Shown: in pieces, positions 44,141 to 55,315 of the stretch
How positions within the stretch are numbered: position 1 is the first letter of the stretch
How the letters are laid out: each line of letters begins with the position of its first letter
Assembly: GCA_036245525.1 (NCBI GenBank)
Contig: BTPG01000007.1
Location: 165,502,976-165,566,975 of the forward strand
Origin: Semisulcospira habei
Lineage: Eukaryota > Mollusca > Gastropoda > Semisulcospiridae
Reading direction: 5' to 3'
DNA: 64,000 nt
Notes under the pieces: model-generated
The model's database searches: none
What the model saw: the letters and a program-made list of their open reading frames with translations, nothing else
What the model was told of the DNA's origin: nothing
Made by a program: the position numbers and the translations under genes

Positions 44141-44181
44141 GGGGGATCTGTGGCAAGACTCAGAAGATCCGTTGTCCAGTT

Positions 44182-45242
44182 CTAGGTCCAAGAAAATGGG
44201 GCTACCAAGAACAGCAACATGTTGCAGCCGCAGAGCTTTAGGAGAATCTTGGGGATCAGGATCGAGGGAGGGTATGCGTAGGCCAGGAGACCCTCCCAAG
44301 GAATGGAAAGAGTGTCTACCGCCCACGCCAGTGGGTCTGGAAATGGAGAGACGAAGAGGGGAAGTTGTGTATTCCACCGTGTCGCGAACAGGTCGATCAT
44401 GGGTGTCTCCCAGTGGATACAAATCATGCGAAAAGTCGGGACGGAGAGTCCACTCTGTATGGAGAATTTGATCCGGACGGGACAGAGAATCCGCCAACAC
44501 ATTGAGTCGTCCCGGAATGCGACGCGCCCGTAATATGATGTCTCGATCTTGGCACCACACTAGAAGGTGAAACAGAAGGATGCACAGGGAAGGAGAGCAT
44601 GTTCCGCCCTGCTTCTGAATGTAAGCCACGACTGTCGAGTTGTCTGAGAGGACCAAGACCTCCTGGTGAGATACGTGCATCTCCCAAGCGATGAGAGCAA
44701 GTCAAACTGCTTTCAACTCCAGCCAGTGATGTGTTTTCCCACCATCTCCGCTGGCCACAGGCCCGATGTCTCTTGAAAGTCCGGGAGAAGGAGCGCTCCT
44801 CAGCCAGAGAGACTGGCAACTGTGCAGATCGACAGGTAGGGCATTGGTGATGATAGGGGAACCCCGGAGGCTAACCAGAGAGGGACTGTCCACCGGAGGA
44901 GAAAGGGCCGGACCAGTGGAGACACCAGAACACGGGACTCTAAATCCCCTGAAGACGGTCACCAGAGGAGAAGTAGATGTAATTGAATCGGACGTGTGTA
45001 GAGCCGACCTAGGGGAAGTAAATCCGCTGCAGCGCTCATGAGGCCTAACAACTGTAACCACGTCCGTGCAGAAGCTTCCATGGCACGATACATTAGTGCT
45101 AGATTCGCTAACTTCTCGATCCGAGTCTGAGGGAGGCGAACCAGGTTTAGATCTGTTTGAAACTCCATGGTCAGATGAATGAAACTGCAGGAAGGTAATA
45201 GACTTGCCGAAGTTGACCATGAACCCAAGACTGTGAAGAAGA
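44182..45242 (-). pseudogene. DIRS-F RT C-half and RNase H
   Basis: VLSDNSTVVAYIQKQGGT, RARRIPGRLNVLADSLSRPDQ and FATRWNTQLPLFVSPFPDPLAWAVDTLS cover RNase H. RT thumb ASARTWLQLLGLMSAAADLLPLGRLYTRP is at 45100-44990. Frameshifts near 44820 and 44430. RT stops at LGFMVNFGKS, where Nimb-3 starts. Confidence 0.78.
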
Positions 45243-45752
45243 GTTAGTTAGTTATTTGGGTTTAACGCCGAGCAGGCAACTAAGGCCATCTCACGGCGGG
45301 AAGGGTAAAAATCTGGTCAGCCAGACTAAAAGAAAGGTCTTAAGACATGATGTAAATATAACTTAAAAATGTCAGGCTAAAATGTCGCACAGGTCTTTAA
45401 AGAAAACGTCGAAGGACTCTCAAAAAGGTCAAAATAATAGAAACATCATAATCTATAAACGCTCAAATCTTATTAAAAATATGGCACTCTCTCAGAAAAC
45501 TGAAGATCTTGTCCGGGGGCACATCCCGGAACAAAACCTTCAAGGAGTCTGCCGTGAAATGTTTATACCTTGTGTCGATTAGATCAGCACAAGACAACAA
45601 AAAGTGTTGAACAGAGTACTGCTCGTCGCAGGCATAACACCATGGACGCTCCTCCTGTTTAAGTAAATAAGAGTGCGTAACATACGTGTGGCCGATGTGG
45701 AGCCGAGCCAGGACAGTCTCCTCACGGCGGCTGCCGCAGCGATAAGGTAGAC
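45243..45752 (-). mobile_element. 5'-truncated Nimb fragment (Nimb-3) in DIRS-F
   Basis: Matches the last about 510 bp of Nimb-1 plus the uninterrupted 3' UTR target of the RTE. Left flank is RT sequence and right flank is gag N-terminal repeat sequence, so about 2 kb of DIRS-F is missing at the insertion point. No target duplication seen. Confidence 0.85.
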
Positions 45753-46585
45753 GCGATGATCAGTTACGAACCGGAACGCTAGGGAACACCTGGGGCCTCA
45801 CCATGCCGTGCAGAGTCATGAAGTGACAATCTATGGCGACGCTTCGGCGAAAAGGTGGAGGTGAGCAAGGCCACATCAGTCTGAACGTTAACCGGGCTAG
45901 AGTTAATAGTATACCGGTGTCCCGTCCCCCAAGTTAGAGCGGTACTGCGCTGCAAGGGACCCGTCTCCGTAGAGCGGGTGTGAGGGACCGATAGTAAACA
46001 GAGCGCATATGAGAGGAAACAAACTTACCTCCCTCAGCAGAAGGGACAGTGTCTGTAACCTTGTCCATTGAGTTAGAAGTAGATACCTGTAAGGGTACTC
46101 GAACTGGGACATGGGAGTGAAGGGTGAGGGAGCGAACGGAGTCCGGGGACTGAGAGCGACTGGACAACTCGTCGACTGCGGCCGAATTGGGAGGGGCTGG
46201 TGGGACTGGAGCCGTAGAAAAAGGGATGGGGCGCTTGCGCTGGTAGAAGCTACACATTTGAGACCAACGGTCTTCCTCCCAGGCCGCGCAAGTAGTGCAG
46301 GTTTTATCTGATGCGCAGCCCGAGCACGGAAGGCAGCGCAAATGCAAATCCGACGGCCACTGGAAGTTGCCGCAAGAGGAGCACGTTCTTAGGCGACTAC
46401 TGCAAAAAATCATGCAAACAGGGGATAACCGCGCGGGGTCAGGGCCACGAAGGCCACGAGTATGACCGTTGGAACGACCGATTACGAATTCGAAAGAAAA
46501 GGCCAAAACGCCGTAATTCCACGGAAATTGCCCCAGTAAGCAGTAATTGCCAGGCGAGACAATGTCCGAGGCCTTACCTGGCCAT
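45753..46585 (-). pseudogene. gag: DIRS-F gag N-terminal part (spliced)
   Basis: Start exon ATG GCC AG at 46585-46578, GTAAGG donor, acceptor ending at 46400. The spliced reading is M-A-S-S-R-L-R-T-C-S-S-C-G-N-F-Q-W-P, then CLPCSGC, CTTCAAWEEDRWSQM, FYQRKRPIPF. The frame stays open to about 45934. The conserved gag C-terminal block is absent because of the deletion at Nimb-3. Confidence 0.75.
46400..46577 (-). other. Predicted intron in DIRS-F gag leader
   Basis: A 178-bp GT-AG interval in phase 2. The polypyrimidine-rich acceptor (gattttttgcag) and CAG/GTAAGG donor are both strong matches to spliceosomal consensus. Confidence 0.7.
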
Positions 46586-46882
46586 CGGGGATGTTCGAGA
46601 CCGACAAAACAAATGATAAATACGAGAAAAAACACGGAGACTAAAAATAACGAAACCGACAAAATGGCAGTTAAGTATGAACTTGGAAATAACGTCCTCT
46701 CGCGAGATCAGGAAGGGAGGCTATCCGGAGGAAAGGGCGGCCACTCATGGGATGGGGTAGCTGCTGGCTAGAGTTACGTCCCTGGTTGTGTAGCAACACA
46801 AAACAGTTTTGGAGGCTGAAATTGACAGGCTAAGTATGTCTTCCTATCAGTAATACCATCGGTAAAGTTTTTGATGAAACAA

Positions 46883-47895
46883 TGATCAGTTCTCCAGATA
46901 CGGTTAAAGGCCTTGAGAAGTACAAGGAGTGACCTCTCAGGCAGATGCATTAGGAATTGATCGTGGATGGTATCTAGGCCAGCAGCAGAGTCATTACATT
47001 TCTGCAAGGCTTGCTGCAATTCTGATAATGTAAAAGGGGCATTATAGTCTTCTGAGTTATCGGACTTAAAATCACAAATACGAGACTTGCTTCTCCTTCT
47101 CTCTCTGGAAGAAGGGTGAATAATGCTCTGTGGAAGAATTATGGGCAATGGTGGAGGCAAGCAAATTGGCCACAGCTTTTTATCTGTGACCAAGCTGGCA
47201 CCATCTCTAAGATGGCCGACAGAAGCCGAGCCACCCCTGCCCCTAATTCTTCGAACAGCTCTCCATACTTTCTGGGACGGAGTCCGAGAAGTTAAAGATG
47301 AGACGAAGTGTCTCCAGGAAGTACGGCGTTCACGTTTAAAAATGTAACAGGCTTTCGCCCTCTGTCTTTTAAAGGTTAAAATATTCACTTGCGACGGAGT
47401 ACAGAAAGCAAGTCGCTGAGCAGATTTGCGCGCTTTTTGGGCCTTGCGGCACTCCTCATTGAACCATGGTACTCTCGGCTTCCGAGGGACTGATGCGGAA
47501 GTTTTAGGGATGGTTTCATCCGCTACGTCCAACAAAATAGTAGTAAAAGAAGAAACAGGTTCTTCAGGAGACATGACCACCTCCTCTGTAATACGAGACT
47601 GACAGAGGGAGGCGAACAGAGGCCAGTTAGCTTTCTTGAGATTCCAGCGCCCCACCGGCGGATCCTCCCCACAGCTGACCGATGACAGGACTACTGGGAA
47701 GTGGTCACTACCACACAGGTCGTCGTGAACCTTCCAGTCAAAGTCCAGCATGAGAGAAGGATCACACACAGTGAGGTCTAGAACAGAACTAGATCCTGAA
47801 CCTGAGTTAGAGTATGTAGGTGAGCCATCGTTAAAGACACATAGGTTAAGTTGAGAAAAAACATCTGACCTCTGCCATCATAGTGGTCACTACCC
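46883..47895 (-). pseudogene. Nimb-2 endonuclease end and RT linker
   Basis: CDPSLMLDFDWKVHDDLCGSDHFPVVLSS (end of APE domain) reads through KKANWPLFASLCQ into the linker. This shows the intact ORF2 reading across the site that is a stop in Nimb-1. It continues to SLLVLLKAFNRIWRT where DIRS-F enters. A small deletion near 47140 shifts frame. Confidence 0.8.
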
Positions 47896-47982
47896 AGCAA
47901 AACTACAACAGACTCCTAATTAGAGGTGAAGCTGACTTTAAATGTTAAAACAGCCACCAGTAAGATCAGTGTTACCACTCAC

Positions 47983-48066
47983 CGTGACTTTCTTCTGCAA
48001 ATCTTCTTCATGTTCTCGCCAGCGTTGTGCCTCTTTCATGTACCTCTCAACCAGTGCTTGTAGTTC
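47983..48066 (-). CDS. Host gene exon 2 of 5 seen (coiled-coil protein)
   Basis: An 84-bp exon (28 codons) with acceptor tttctcag above 48066 and donor GTGAGT at 47982-47977, phase 0 at both ends. The peptide begins ELQALVERYMKEAQRW and ends EEDLQKKVT. It is strongly charged with leucines at heptad spacing, typical of a coiled coil. It lies in unique DNA 88 bp left-to-right past the end of the second Nimb LINE (47895). The strong donor and acceptor make this one of the clearest exons here. Family not identified. Confidence 0.72.
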
Positions 48067-49147
48067 CTGAGAAACGATGACACCAGCAAACGTAATTTGT
48101 GAAGCCAGGCAGCCCTGACATGGTACAAACAATTATGGATCAAAGGTTCAGATATGGTGCTGGAGCCTGGAGCCTCCAGGCACTGTGCTACAATTGACAG
48201 ATGTGACCGACCTTCATAGTGCAAAGGTGGTGCCAGAATAGCTTGACGTCTGGCACCGCCGCTGAATTATCATGACTGATCAGCTTTCTTAGGGGGTGGG
48301 GGGTGGGGGCAAGATACAGGACACAGTCATAATAGACGTTATTCCAAAATCAGACGTATTTTAAATTTGCATGTTTCGAGGAAAAAAATTCAATTTACCC
48401 CATTCGGTGTTTTCAGTTTATGCAGAGTGTGTTTCTGCATTTTTTTTGTTCATTCAATACCAAAATGTTCTAGCTTTCAGAGGAACATGGATTCAAAGTA
48501 GTGTCAGCAAGAGGCATAGATCCTTATGAGCTCTCCATGAGGATCTATACATCTTGTAGTTGTGTGGTGTCCAGACTTTCTCAACAGTGAACAGCGTTAA
48601 AAACCCAGACAAACATGCGAAATTGCATGTGTCCAGGCTTGTAAATAATCCATGGCACTGCTTTTGACGAAACATCTGCAGTTTTGACATACTTCTGATG
48701 TTCGAACAAGGTGTATGCTACTGTGACGCTGGAAAAAGGGGCCACACTCGCAGCTAGCTGTAACTTTTGTTGTTCGTCCAGGACGGCTTGTGTATGATGA
48801 TGATGATGAAACGTTTTTATTCAGGATAAAGTTTTAGGCATGCAAATGCCTCTCTTACAAACTGTCCTGCTACTCTACACACATAAATATACATTGAGCA
48901 ACACAGTAAAATATTGTTAAAAAAACAAAAAACATAGTGTCAAGAATATTCAAGTGTACAAAAAGCATAAAAGGCGAAAAAACAAACATACATAATAACA
49001 GAGACATAAGCTGATGGTCATCTTGTGACATAAGCTGATGGTCATCTTGTAATTAGAACATGTCTCTGAGAGTACAGCATCAAAGAGGAGAATTTATCCT
49101 GAATAAAAACGTTTCATCATCATCTTCATCAGAGGACAACTCTGTAT
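48067..49147. repeat. Host intron; inverted (ATC)n-tailed arms at 48795-49130
   Basis: Mostly unique AT-rich DNA. Two inverted arms, 48795-48831 and 49093-49130, each read tttatcctgaataaaaacg followed by (atc)n in opposite directions; they look like two opposed retroelement 3' ends with AATAAA. A 21-bp direct repeat (about 49008-49050) lies inside. No gene. Confidence 0.55.
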
Positions 49148-49325
49148 TTAACCCATTTAGCCCCGAGTCCCTACACAGCAGGAGATGGATTGACCATGAT
49201 AATTAAAGGGTAGTGCCAGATTAGCTTGGCATTTATCATGGTCAATCCATCTCTTGCAACTGGTACAGTCATTAGGAAATACCTCCAAAATTTTAGAAAT
49301 GGGACCTAGGGGATAAAAGGGTTAA
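49148..49325. mobile_element. TTAA foldback MITE, copy 1
   Basis: A 178-bp element bounded by TTAA, with inverted ends TTAACCCATTTAGCCCC and (complement) TTAACCCTTTTATCCCC. A central inverted pair, ggagatggattgaccatgat and its complement, lies within it. A second copy is at 57730-57908. piggyBac-like by target and CCC start; inferred. Confidence 0.72.
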
Positions 49326-49721
49326 ATTATCTATTTAAGGTACGAGGGCAACACTTGTTAAATAGTGCTATGCACAGAAGCTGTCTACCGAGTAGTAGAC
49401 GATGCAAGTAATTGAGAAGACCCTCTCTCTCCCTCCTCCTTCCAGTCCGCCCTCAAAAATTAATTTTTCTCTAAAATATATTTTTTCGAAAAATACTTAC
49501 CGATGACATTACTGTCTGGAAGTGTCTACTACTTACTCAATTTTAGCCTAAGAACTTGTTGTGTTCCTTCACCACCCGGGAGGCACTCGGGGAACCCTCA
49601 TTAGGGCTGAGAGTAGCCTCCCGTCCCAGTCCAGTCAGGCGTCCACTACGTGGCCCAATCACAAATCAGTCGTGATACTTAGCTTACCAGCGGCAAGCGG
49701 GGCAGGTGGGAGGGTCCTTCG

Positions 49722-49819
49722 AGTAATGTCATCGGTAAGTATTTTTCGAAAAAATATATTTTAGAGAAAAATTAATTTGTTTCCTCAAAAACATTACCGA
49801 TGACATTACTGTCTGGAAG
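49722..49819 (-). repeat. ICR of DIRS-G
   Basis: Complementary to the 3' tip (49460-49510) and the 5' tip (55788-55831). Nearly identical to the ICR of DIRS-B. Confidence 0.82.
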
Positions 49820-49939
49820 AATGGCGAAAAGGTGGAGGGTGCCGCGCCCAAATACCATCCGAAAGGGCAGGCGACAGAGCCCCACACCCATTCGCCAAAC
49901 TCCCGACAATTTTAGCTAAGTGCCTACCTACGGCGCTTC

Positions 49940-50935
49940 CGGCGCCGGGAGGGAGTGTTGCGCTGTGGCGATGTCCCCCCACCAGTGCGAGATTCTCTCG
50001 CTGGCCCGACAGATCCCTGAGGTAGAAGCGGGCGAATGTTGACTCTGCCCGCCAGCCCACTGCTGCCACAAGACCTGGATCTCTCGCCTGCCTCCGTAAG
50101 GCGGGCACGTTGCCGCATAAGCGTCTCTCCGTAAGAGTACGCAGGCTTTTGCAAATGAGATCTCTTATGATGATGTTCGGACAATTTACTGCGCGAAGTA
50201 TGTCGCGGTATGCGTGCCTCCGTAAGGCAAACGCTACGCCCTAAGGTGGACTCCCCGTAAGAGTCAGCAGGCGGTGTCCGTTTAGAAATCGAACTGCACA
50301 ATTGCGATCGAAGGTGGCACTCGTGGCCATGGCCCGAACCTCGTGTGCGCGGATCCTGAGCCGCCTCGCCCCGTCAGGGGAAAGATCCTGATAGGCAGAC
50401 CGAATGACCCAACGTAGCCAGGAAGATATTGTCTGAGCTGTTATGTCATTTCTTTTGGGGTTCAAAGGTAGAAGAGGCGTGATCGTCCTCGGCGGACGGG
50501 CTTGTATCTGCGTATGGAAATGCGTAAGGCGCGCACGGGATCCTGTTGACGCGTCTCCTTAGAAAAGGTCGCGTGTTTCAAAGGTCGAATATTTATGACC
50601 TGGGGGGCAGTCAAAGGAGACCGGGTCTTGGCGAGGAAGGGCTGGTCTGTGAGTAATTGTACAGAACCATTCGCTCGGAATTGGAGGCAGGTAGAACTCG
50701 CTGACAGAGCGTGTAGTTCGCTTACCCTGGCCGCCGAGGCTAAGGCCAAAAGGAAGCATGTCTTCCGTGTCACATCCGCGAAGCTAGCCAGGGAAAGGGA
50801 TTCAAATCTGTCCGAATTAAGCCACGTCAAGACCCAGGGTAGGTCCCAGCGAGGAATCAGAGAGCGGGGGACCGGACGCTGCAGTCCAAAATGTGCCATC
50901 AGGTCTGCGAGATCTTTACATGCGCCAGGGTAGGA
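49940..50935 (-). pseudogene. DIRS-G tyrosine recombinase, deleted and interrupted
   Basis: It starts at YPGACKDLADLMAHF, fused at 50935 to the RNase H ORF, so the core-binding region is lost. LASAARVSELHALS (first Arg) and AHEVRAMATSATFDRNCAVR (HxxR) are present. A gag-like repeat of about 215 bp (50072-50288) then interrupts before VAAVGWRAESTFARFYLRDLSG (Trp, Tyr). The protein cannot be functional in this form. Confidence 0.82.
50072..50288 (-). repeat. Gag repeat cassette inside DIRS-G YR
   Basis: About 215 bp closely similar to the gag repeats of the same element at 54275-54490 (cctccgtaaggc, ctctccgtaagagtacgcag, gtccgtttagaaat), in the same orientation. It lies exactly between two parts of the YR frame that are contiguous in all other copies. 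Confidence 0.82.
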
Positions 50936-52660
50936 CTTTGGGGACGAGAACCGTCGGTGGAAAGGCATACGCAATCAGTCCATCCCACGGAATGGATAGC
51001 GCATCGACCGCCCAGGCGAGAGGGTCGGGAATGGGGGAGACGAAGAGGGGAAGTTGATGATTCCACCTTGTGGCAAATAAGTCGAGCATGGGAGTCTCCC
51101 AGTGAGCGCAGATCATCTGAAAGAGGTCCGGGTGAAGAGTCCATTCCGTGTGGAGAAGTTGGCCGCGTCGAGAGAGGGAGTCGGCCAAGACGTTCAAGCG
51201 TCCGGGGATATGTCGAGCTCGGAGAGAGATGCCGCGGTCCTCGCACCAGCACATCAGGCGGTAGAGGAGAATGCAAAGATCCGGAGAGTGTGTACCTCCC
51301 TGCTTCTGAATGTATGAGACGACCGTAGTGTTGTCCGACATGACAAGAAGCGTCTGGTTGCAAAGGTGGACTTCCCACACCATGAGCGCCTGCCACACTG
51401 CTTGTAGCTCGAGCCAGTTGATGTGTCTGTCTGTCAGGTCCGGTGTCCAGAGGCCGGATGTCGAAAGGAAACTCGGAAGGAGGTGTGCACCCCACCCAGC
51501 GAGACTCGCATCCACACAGAGCGAGAGCTGAGGAGGCGGTGAGGCAAGAGGGACTCCCGAAGCTAGCCAAGAAGTGTCCATCCAACGCCGTAGGTGAGAG
51601 TGAAGGATTGGAGACACCGGCACCAGGGCATCGAGGTCGCCGGAGGATGGCCTCCAATGAAGCAGGAGGTGTAACGGAAGTGGGCGGGAGTGAAGACGAA
51701 CCAGGGGGAGGAGATCCGCCGCTGCATTCATCAAGCCGAGGAGTTGCAGCCAGACTCTGGCGGGAACGGATTCCGACCGGGCAACCCGAGAAGTGAGGGA
51801 GGGTAACTTCGTGATCCGAGGTTCCGGTAAACACACACGGTTGAGGTCGGTCGCAAATTCCATCCCAAGATGAATAAACCGGCGAGATGGAGAGAGGTCC
51901 GACTTGCGGGCATGGAGGAGAAATCCCAAGCGGGACAAGAGCAGGAGTAGAGCGTCCCTGTCCATCCGCAGCACCGACTCCGACGCATTCCTCAAGAGAA
52001 GGTTGTCGAAGTAGTTGGAGATCGGACTGGAGGAGGACTGTCGAGCCTTGGCGACGACTGCATCCATGATGCGAGTGAAAACCCACGGGCTGAGGTTGAG
52101 ACCGAAGGGAAGGGCGCGAAACTGGTAGATCACGCCTTCGAAAGTGAAGCGGAGATACCGTCTGGATGCCGGATGTATGGGAACATGGAGATACGCATCT
52201 GAAAGATCGAGGCTGACTGCAAAATCCATAGGTTGCACAGCGACCCGGAGCGTCCGGGTGGTCTCCATGCGAAAAGTCGGAGCCAGTATAAACTTGTTCA
52301 GCGCCGAGAGATCGATGACAGGACGCCACTTTCCGTCTGGCTTCGGAACTACGAATATGTGGCTGTAAAATGCCGGGGAGTGGAGACGAGACACTACCTC
52401 CGTGGCAGCCTTCTGTAGAAGGGAGGCTACCTCTCCGCGCAAGGCGATAGCTCTTAACTCGTCGGATGGAACGTCTGTCCATACCGGAGATCGTCTCAAC
52501 GGCGGAGGGGAACGGAACGAAATCGAGAGACCCTCGGAGATGGTAGTAAGGACCCAAGGGTCGTCCGGTAGCAGCGCCCGCCATACGTCGCTGCAAAGGG
52601 CCAGTGTCCCGCCGACCAGAGACTCCCGAGGGGTCGGCGGGAACTGGAACGGAAGGTAGT
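50916..52660 (-). pseudogene. DIRS-G reverse transcriptase-RNase H, long open frame
   Basis: A single open frame of at least 527 codons. RT: FYSHIFVVPKPD, WRPVIDLSALNKFILA, SLDLSDAYLHVP, ALPFGLNLSPWVFTRIMDAV, SNYFDNLLLRNAS. RNase H: LCVDASLAGWGAHLL, NWLELQAVWQAL, LVMSDNTTVVSYIQKQGGT, RARHIPGRLNVLADSLSRRGQ, FATRWNHQLPLFVSPIPDPLAW. The catalytic box reads YFDN, so the second Asp is Asn. The C-terminus is truncated by the deletion at 50935. Best conserved ORF of the window in length, but likely catalytically dead. Confidence 0.87.
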
Positions 52661-53527
52661 CATTGAAAGCTGCCGCGGCCTCGACCAGGGCGGCGGGCAG
52701 GCTTGGGCCAGGATGGGATAGAGGTCTGAACGGGTTTACCGCGGCCGAAAGTGGGAGCCCTCCGGGACGCGTTGGAATGACGGGGAATGAAGGTCGAAGA
52801 GGGTCTGGAGTTCCACAGGGCGCGACTCACGGCCTTGCGGGCGGCGTGAAAGCGAGAAGTGGAAAAGCCTTTGGGCCAGCGGTCTAAATTTCCGTCCTTT
52901 ACTTTCTGCCAAGTCTCACCAAAGAGGAGACGTCCACCAAGAGGAGCCCGACGCAGTTGAGACTTCAAATCAGGGGGCAATCCATGACAGGCTTGTAGAA
53001 CGGCATCCCGACGCATGAGATCACAGTTAGCAGCAGCCGCCATCGCGTTGACGGAAGAGTGATAAGCTGCCCGGTTAGCCGCGACCGCTAAAGTGAGGAG
53101 ATCACCAAGAAGGGGTGAAGATTCTCGTGAGTCTTCAATGCGACGAATAAAAGCTTGCGTGATAAGCTCCAGAAAACCCCCACAGGCCAAGGTGTTCCGC
53201 ACTAGGGACGCCGTCTTATCCAAACCACGCGTGAAAGTGTAACGTAGCTTAGAGTTGCCGCCAAGTTGCGCCACAACTGGAGGGTCCAACGTGGGAAGTG
53301 TGCACTGAAAAGACTGTGAATGGCCCGCGTACCAAGATTGGCGGAACGCGATGTCAAGGTCAGTCGGCCACTTGCGATCCGCAAAAAAGGAGGAGTCTTG
53401 TGAATCCGTGTGTAGATGAGCGGAGAATGAATCCCGCATATCTTGAAATCCAGGCGGTTGAGGCAGCGACTTGAATCTCTTCTGTTGCCGGTCCGAATCA
53501 ACAAAGGCGGACACCTTCCGTTTGAGC

Positions 53528-53550
53528 GGGGGGGGGGGGGGGGGGGGGGG
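53528..53550. repeat. G homopolymer in gag
   Basis: A run of about 23 G coincides with the frame change in DIRS-G gag. It encodes a proline run and is a likely slippage site. Confidence 0.8.
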
Positions 53551-54274
53551 GACGGAGGACACTCGTCTTTCGGTAGGGCGGCCACGACAATACGAGCCGC
53601 TTCATTAATGCAAAGAAGCGTTTCCGTGCGCGACGACGAAGGGAGTGTAGTCGACACAGGCGCATCCGATACATCAGAGCGCGGCGAAAGGGAGCGCCAC
53701 CAAAGTCGAGGAGATTAGAGACCGAATCCTCAGGAAGTAGACTAAGGGTGTCCTCCTCGCGTGTAGGGAGGGAGATCCGATGGAGGGTCTGTGAGGGAGA
53801 AACGGCGCGGAGCCCGTCCGGATGAGAAATTGTAGCCACCGGCGAACGTCGTACCGCGGGAAGATGGCGAAGCGGGTGCAGGGGAAAGGTATAAACGGAA
53901 GGGGGGGACCTAGAGGGAACTGTGTGACGTGAATGGGGAGAACGACTGCGATGACGGGAGCGGCTGCGATGACGGGAGTGGTGGTCACGGTGAACTTTAC
54001 CAGTGGAGGTCCGACTACGGGGCCGAGGAGGGGAAGGGGACGGGTGACGGGACGGGAGGGGAGGGGCCGACCAAGACAAGCTGGAAGCCGAACGGGGAAC
54101 CGAAGCGGGAGAAGGAGATGAAAGGGAAGATGATGATGAATGCCGAGGACGGCGGCGATCGGAACGGACAGTAGAACGATGCTCCTGACGGTAGTCACCC
54201 GACGCGTGAGTGTGTGGAGTATTGGAGGTCACGTGAGAAAGAGAAACACGGTCATCAAACCGATGACGCCGGAA

Positions 54275-54860
54275 CCGGGATCTCTCGCCAGTCTCTGTAC
54301 GGCGGGTACGTTGTCGCATAGGCGGCTCTCCGTAAGAGCACGCAGACTTGTGTAAATGAGATCGCATACGACGATTTTCGGACAATGGACTGCGCGAAGC
54401 ATGTCGTGTAATGCGTGCCCCCGAAAGGCAAACGCTACGCCCTAAGGCGGACTCCCCGTAAGAGCCAGCAGGCGTTGTCCGTTTAGAAATCTTTGTGGAT
54501 GAGCCAATGTGCAGCGGCCGATAGCGCAGGTGATCGTCACGGTCCATTAGAACGCGACTAGTTGCGGACAACGTACGACGCGAATTATGTCGCGGTATGC
54601 GCGCCCCCGTAAGGCAAACGCTAAGCCCTAAGGCGGACTCCCCGTAAGAGTCAGCAGGCTGTGTCCGGTTAGAGAGTTTAGAGGATGAGGAAATCGCAAG
54701 CGGAGAACGATTCAGCTGATCCACATGGTCTCCAGAAATTCGATTAATTTTGGACAACGTAATACGCGAGGGTAGTCGCGGTATGCGTGCCCCCGTAAGG
54801 CAAACGCTGCGCCCTAAGGCGGACTCCCCGTAAGAGTCAGCAGGCGGTGTCCGATGAGAA
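54275..54860 (-). repeat. Gag protein repeats of DIRS-G
   Basis: Units of about 165-180 bp with ggcaaacgctacgccctaaggcggactccccgtaagag-type cores, at about 54410, 54610 and 54800, plus a diverged fourth at 54300. In frame they encode DSYGESALGRSVCLTGARIP. Confidence 0.85.
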
Positions 54861-55163
54861 ATGAGGGAAGATGAGCGAAGCTCAAGCGGCCGACGGCTCC
54901 GTGGATCCTCACGGTCCGCGCCCACGCGTTTAGAAACAGCGCCAAGCACTGATGTGGGCTCTAGGAAAGAAGCCCTGTCACTAGGCGAATGCGGACGCTC
55001 GCGCCTGTAAAAACTCCAAAGCTGCGACCATTGCTGCTCGGGCCAGGCGGCGCAGACGGTGCAAGTATGGTCCGAATTGCATCCCGTACAAGGAAGGCAA
55101 AAATCATGATCGTCACACGGCCACCGGAAAGATCCACACTTGTCGCAGGTACGCACGGGGTTA

Positions 55164-55315
55164 CTGCAACATACAAACAGAAAGAGCAGGCGACTGGGCG
55201 CAAGCACTCGGAATGCGCGAAAACGAGAACGAAAGCGATGCGCGATCCGACGAAACCAACGGAAACAGGCACTGACCCGGGCCAGGGCCTTGTGAGGGAG
55301 GGGCCAAGACCTTAC
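55164..55315 (-). other. Predicted intron in DIRS-G gag leader
   Basis: A 152-bp interval with GTAAGG donor and gttgcag acceptor, phase 2. It removes no stop-free coding; the spliced frame joins the N-terminal exon to the Cys domain. Confidence 0.7.

Larger units (their letters stand above)
42503..46882 (-). mobile_element. DIRS-F retrotransposon, internally deleted
   Basis: Both termini and ICR are present; 4.4 kb. It sits in Nimb-2 RT: joining flanks gggaaaa and tgatcag reproduces the Nimb-1 sequence (gaaaatgaccag) with only the AA core shared. Contents: YR, RNase H, RT C-half, then a Nimb fragment (45243-45752), then the gag N-terminus. The rest of RT and most of gag are missing. Confidence 0.87.
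41039..47895 (-). mobile_element. Second Nimb LINE copy (Nimb-2), split by DIRS-F
   Basis: 41039-42502 and 46883-47895 are closely similar to Nimb-1 15720-17590 and 17590-18610. The 3' end (RNase H onward) is missing where it meets DIRS-J, and the 5' part (most of the endonuclease and ORF1) is missing at 47895. DIRS-F interrupts it in RT. No target duplication can be assigned. Confidence 0.85.
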
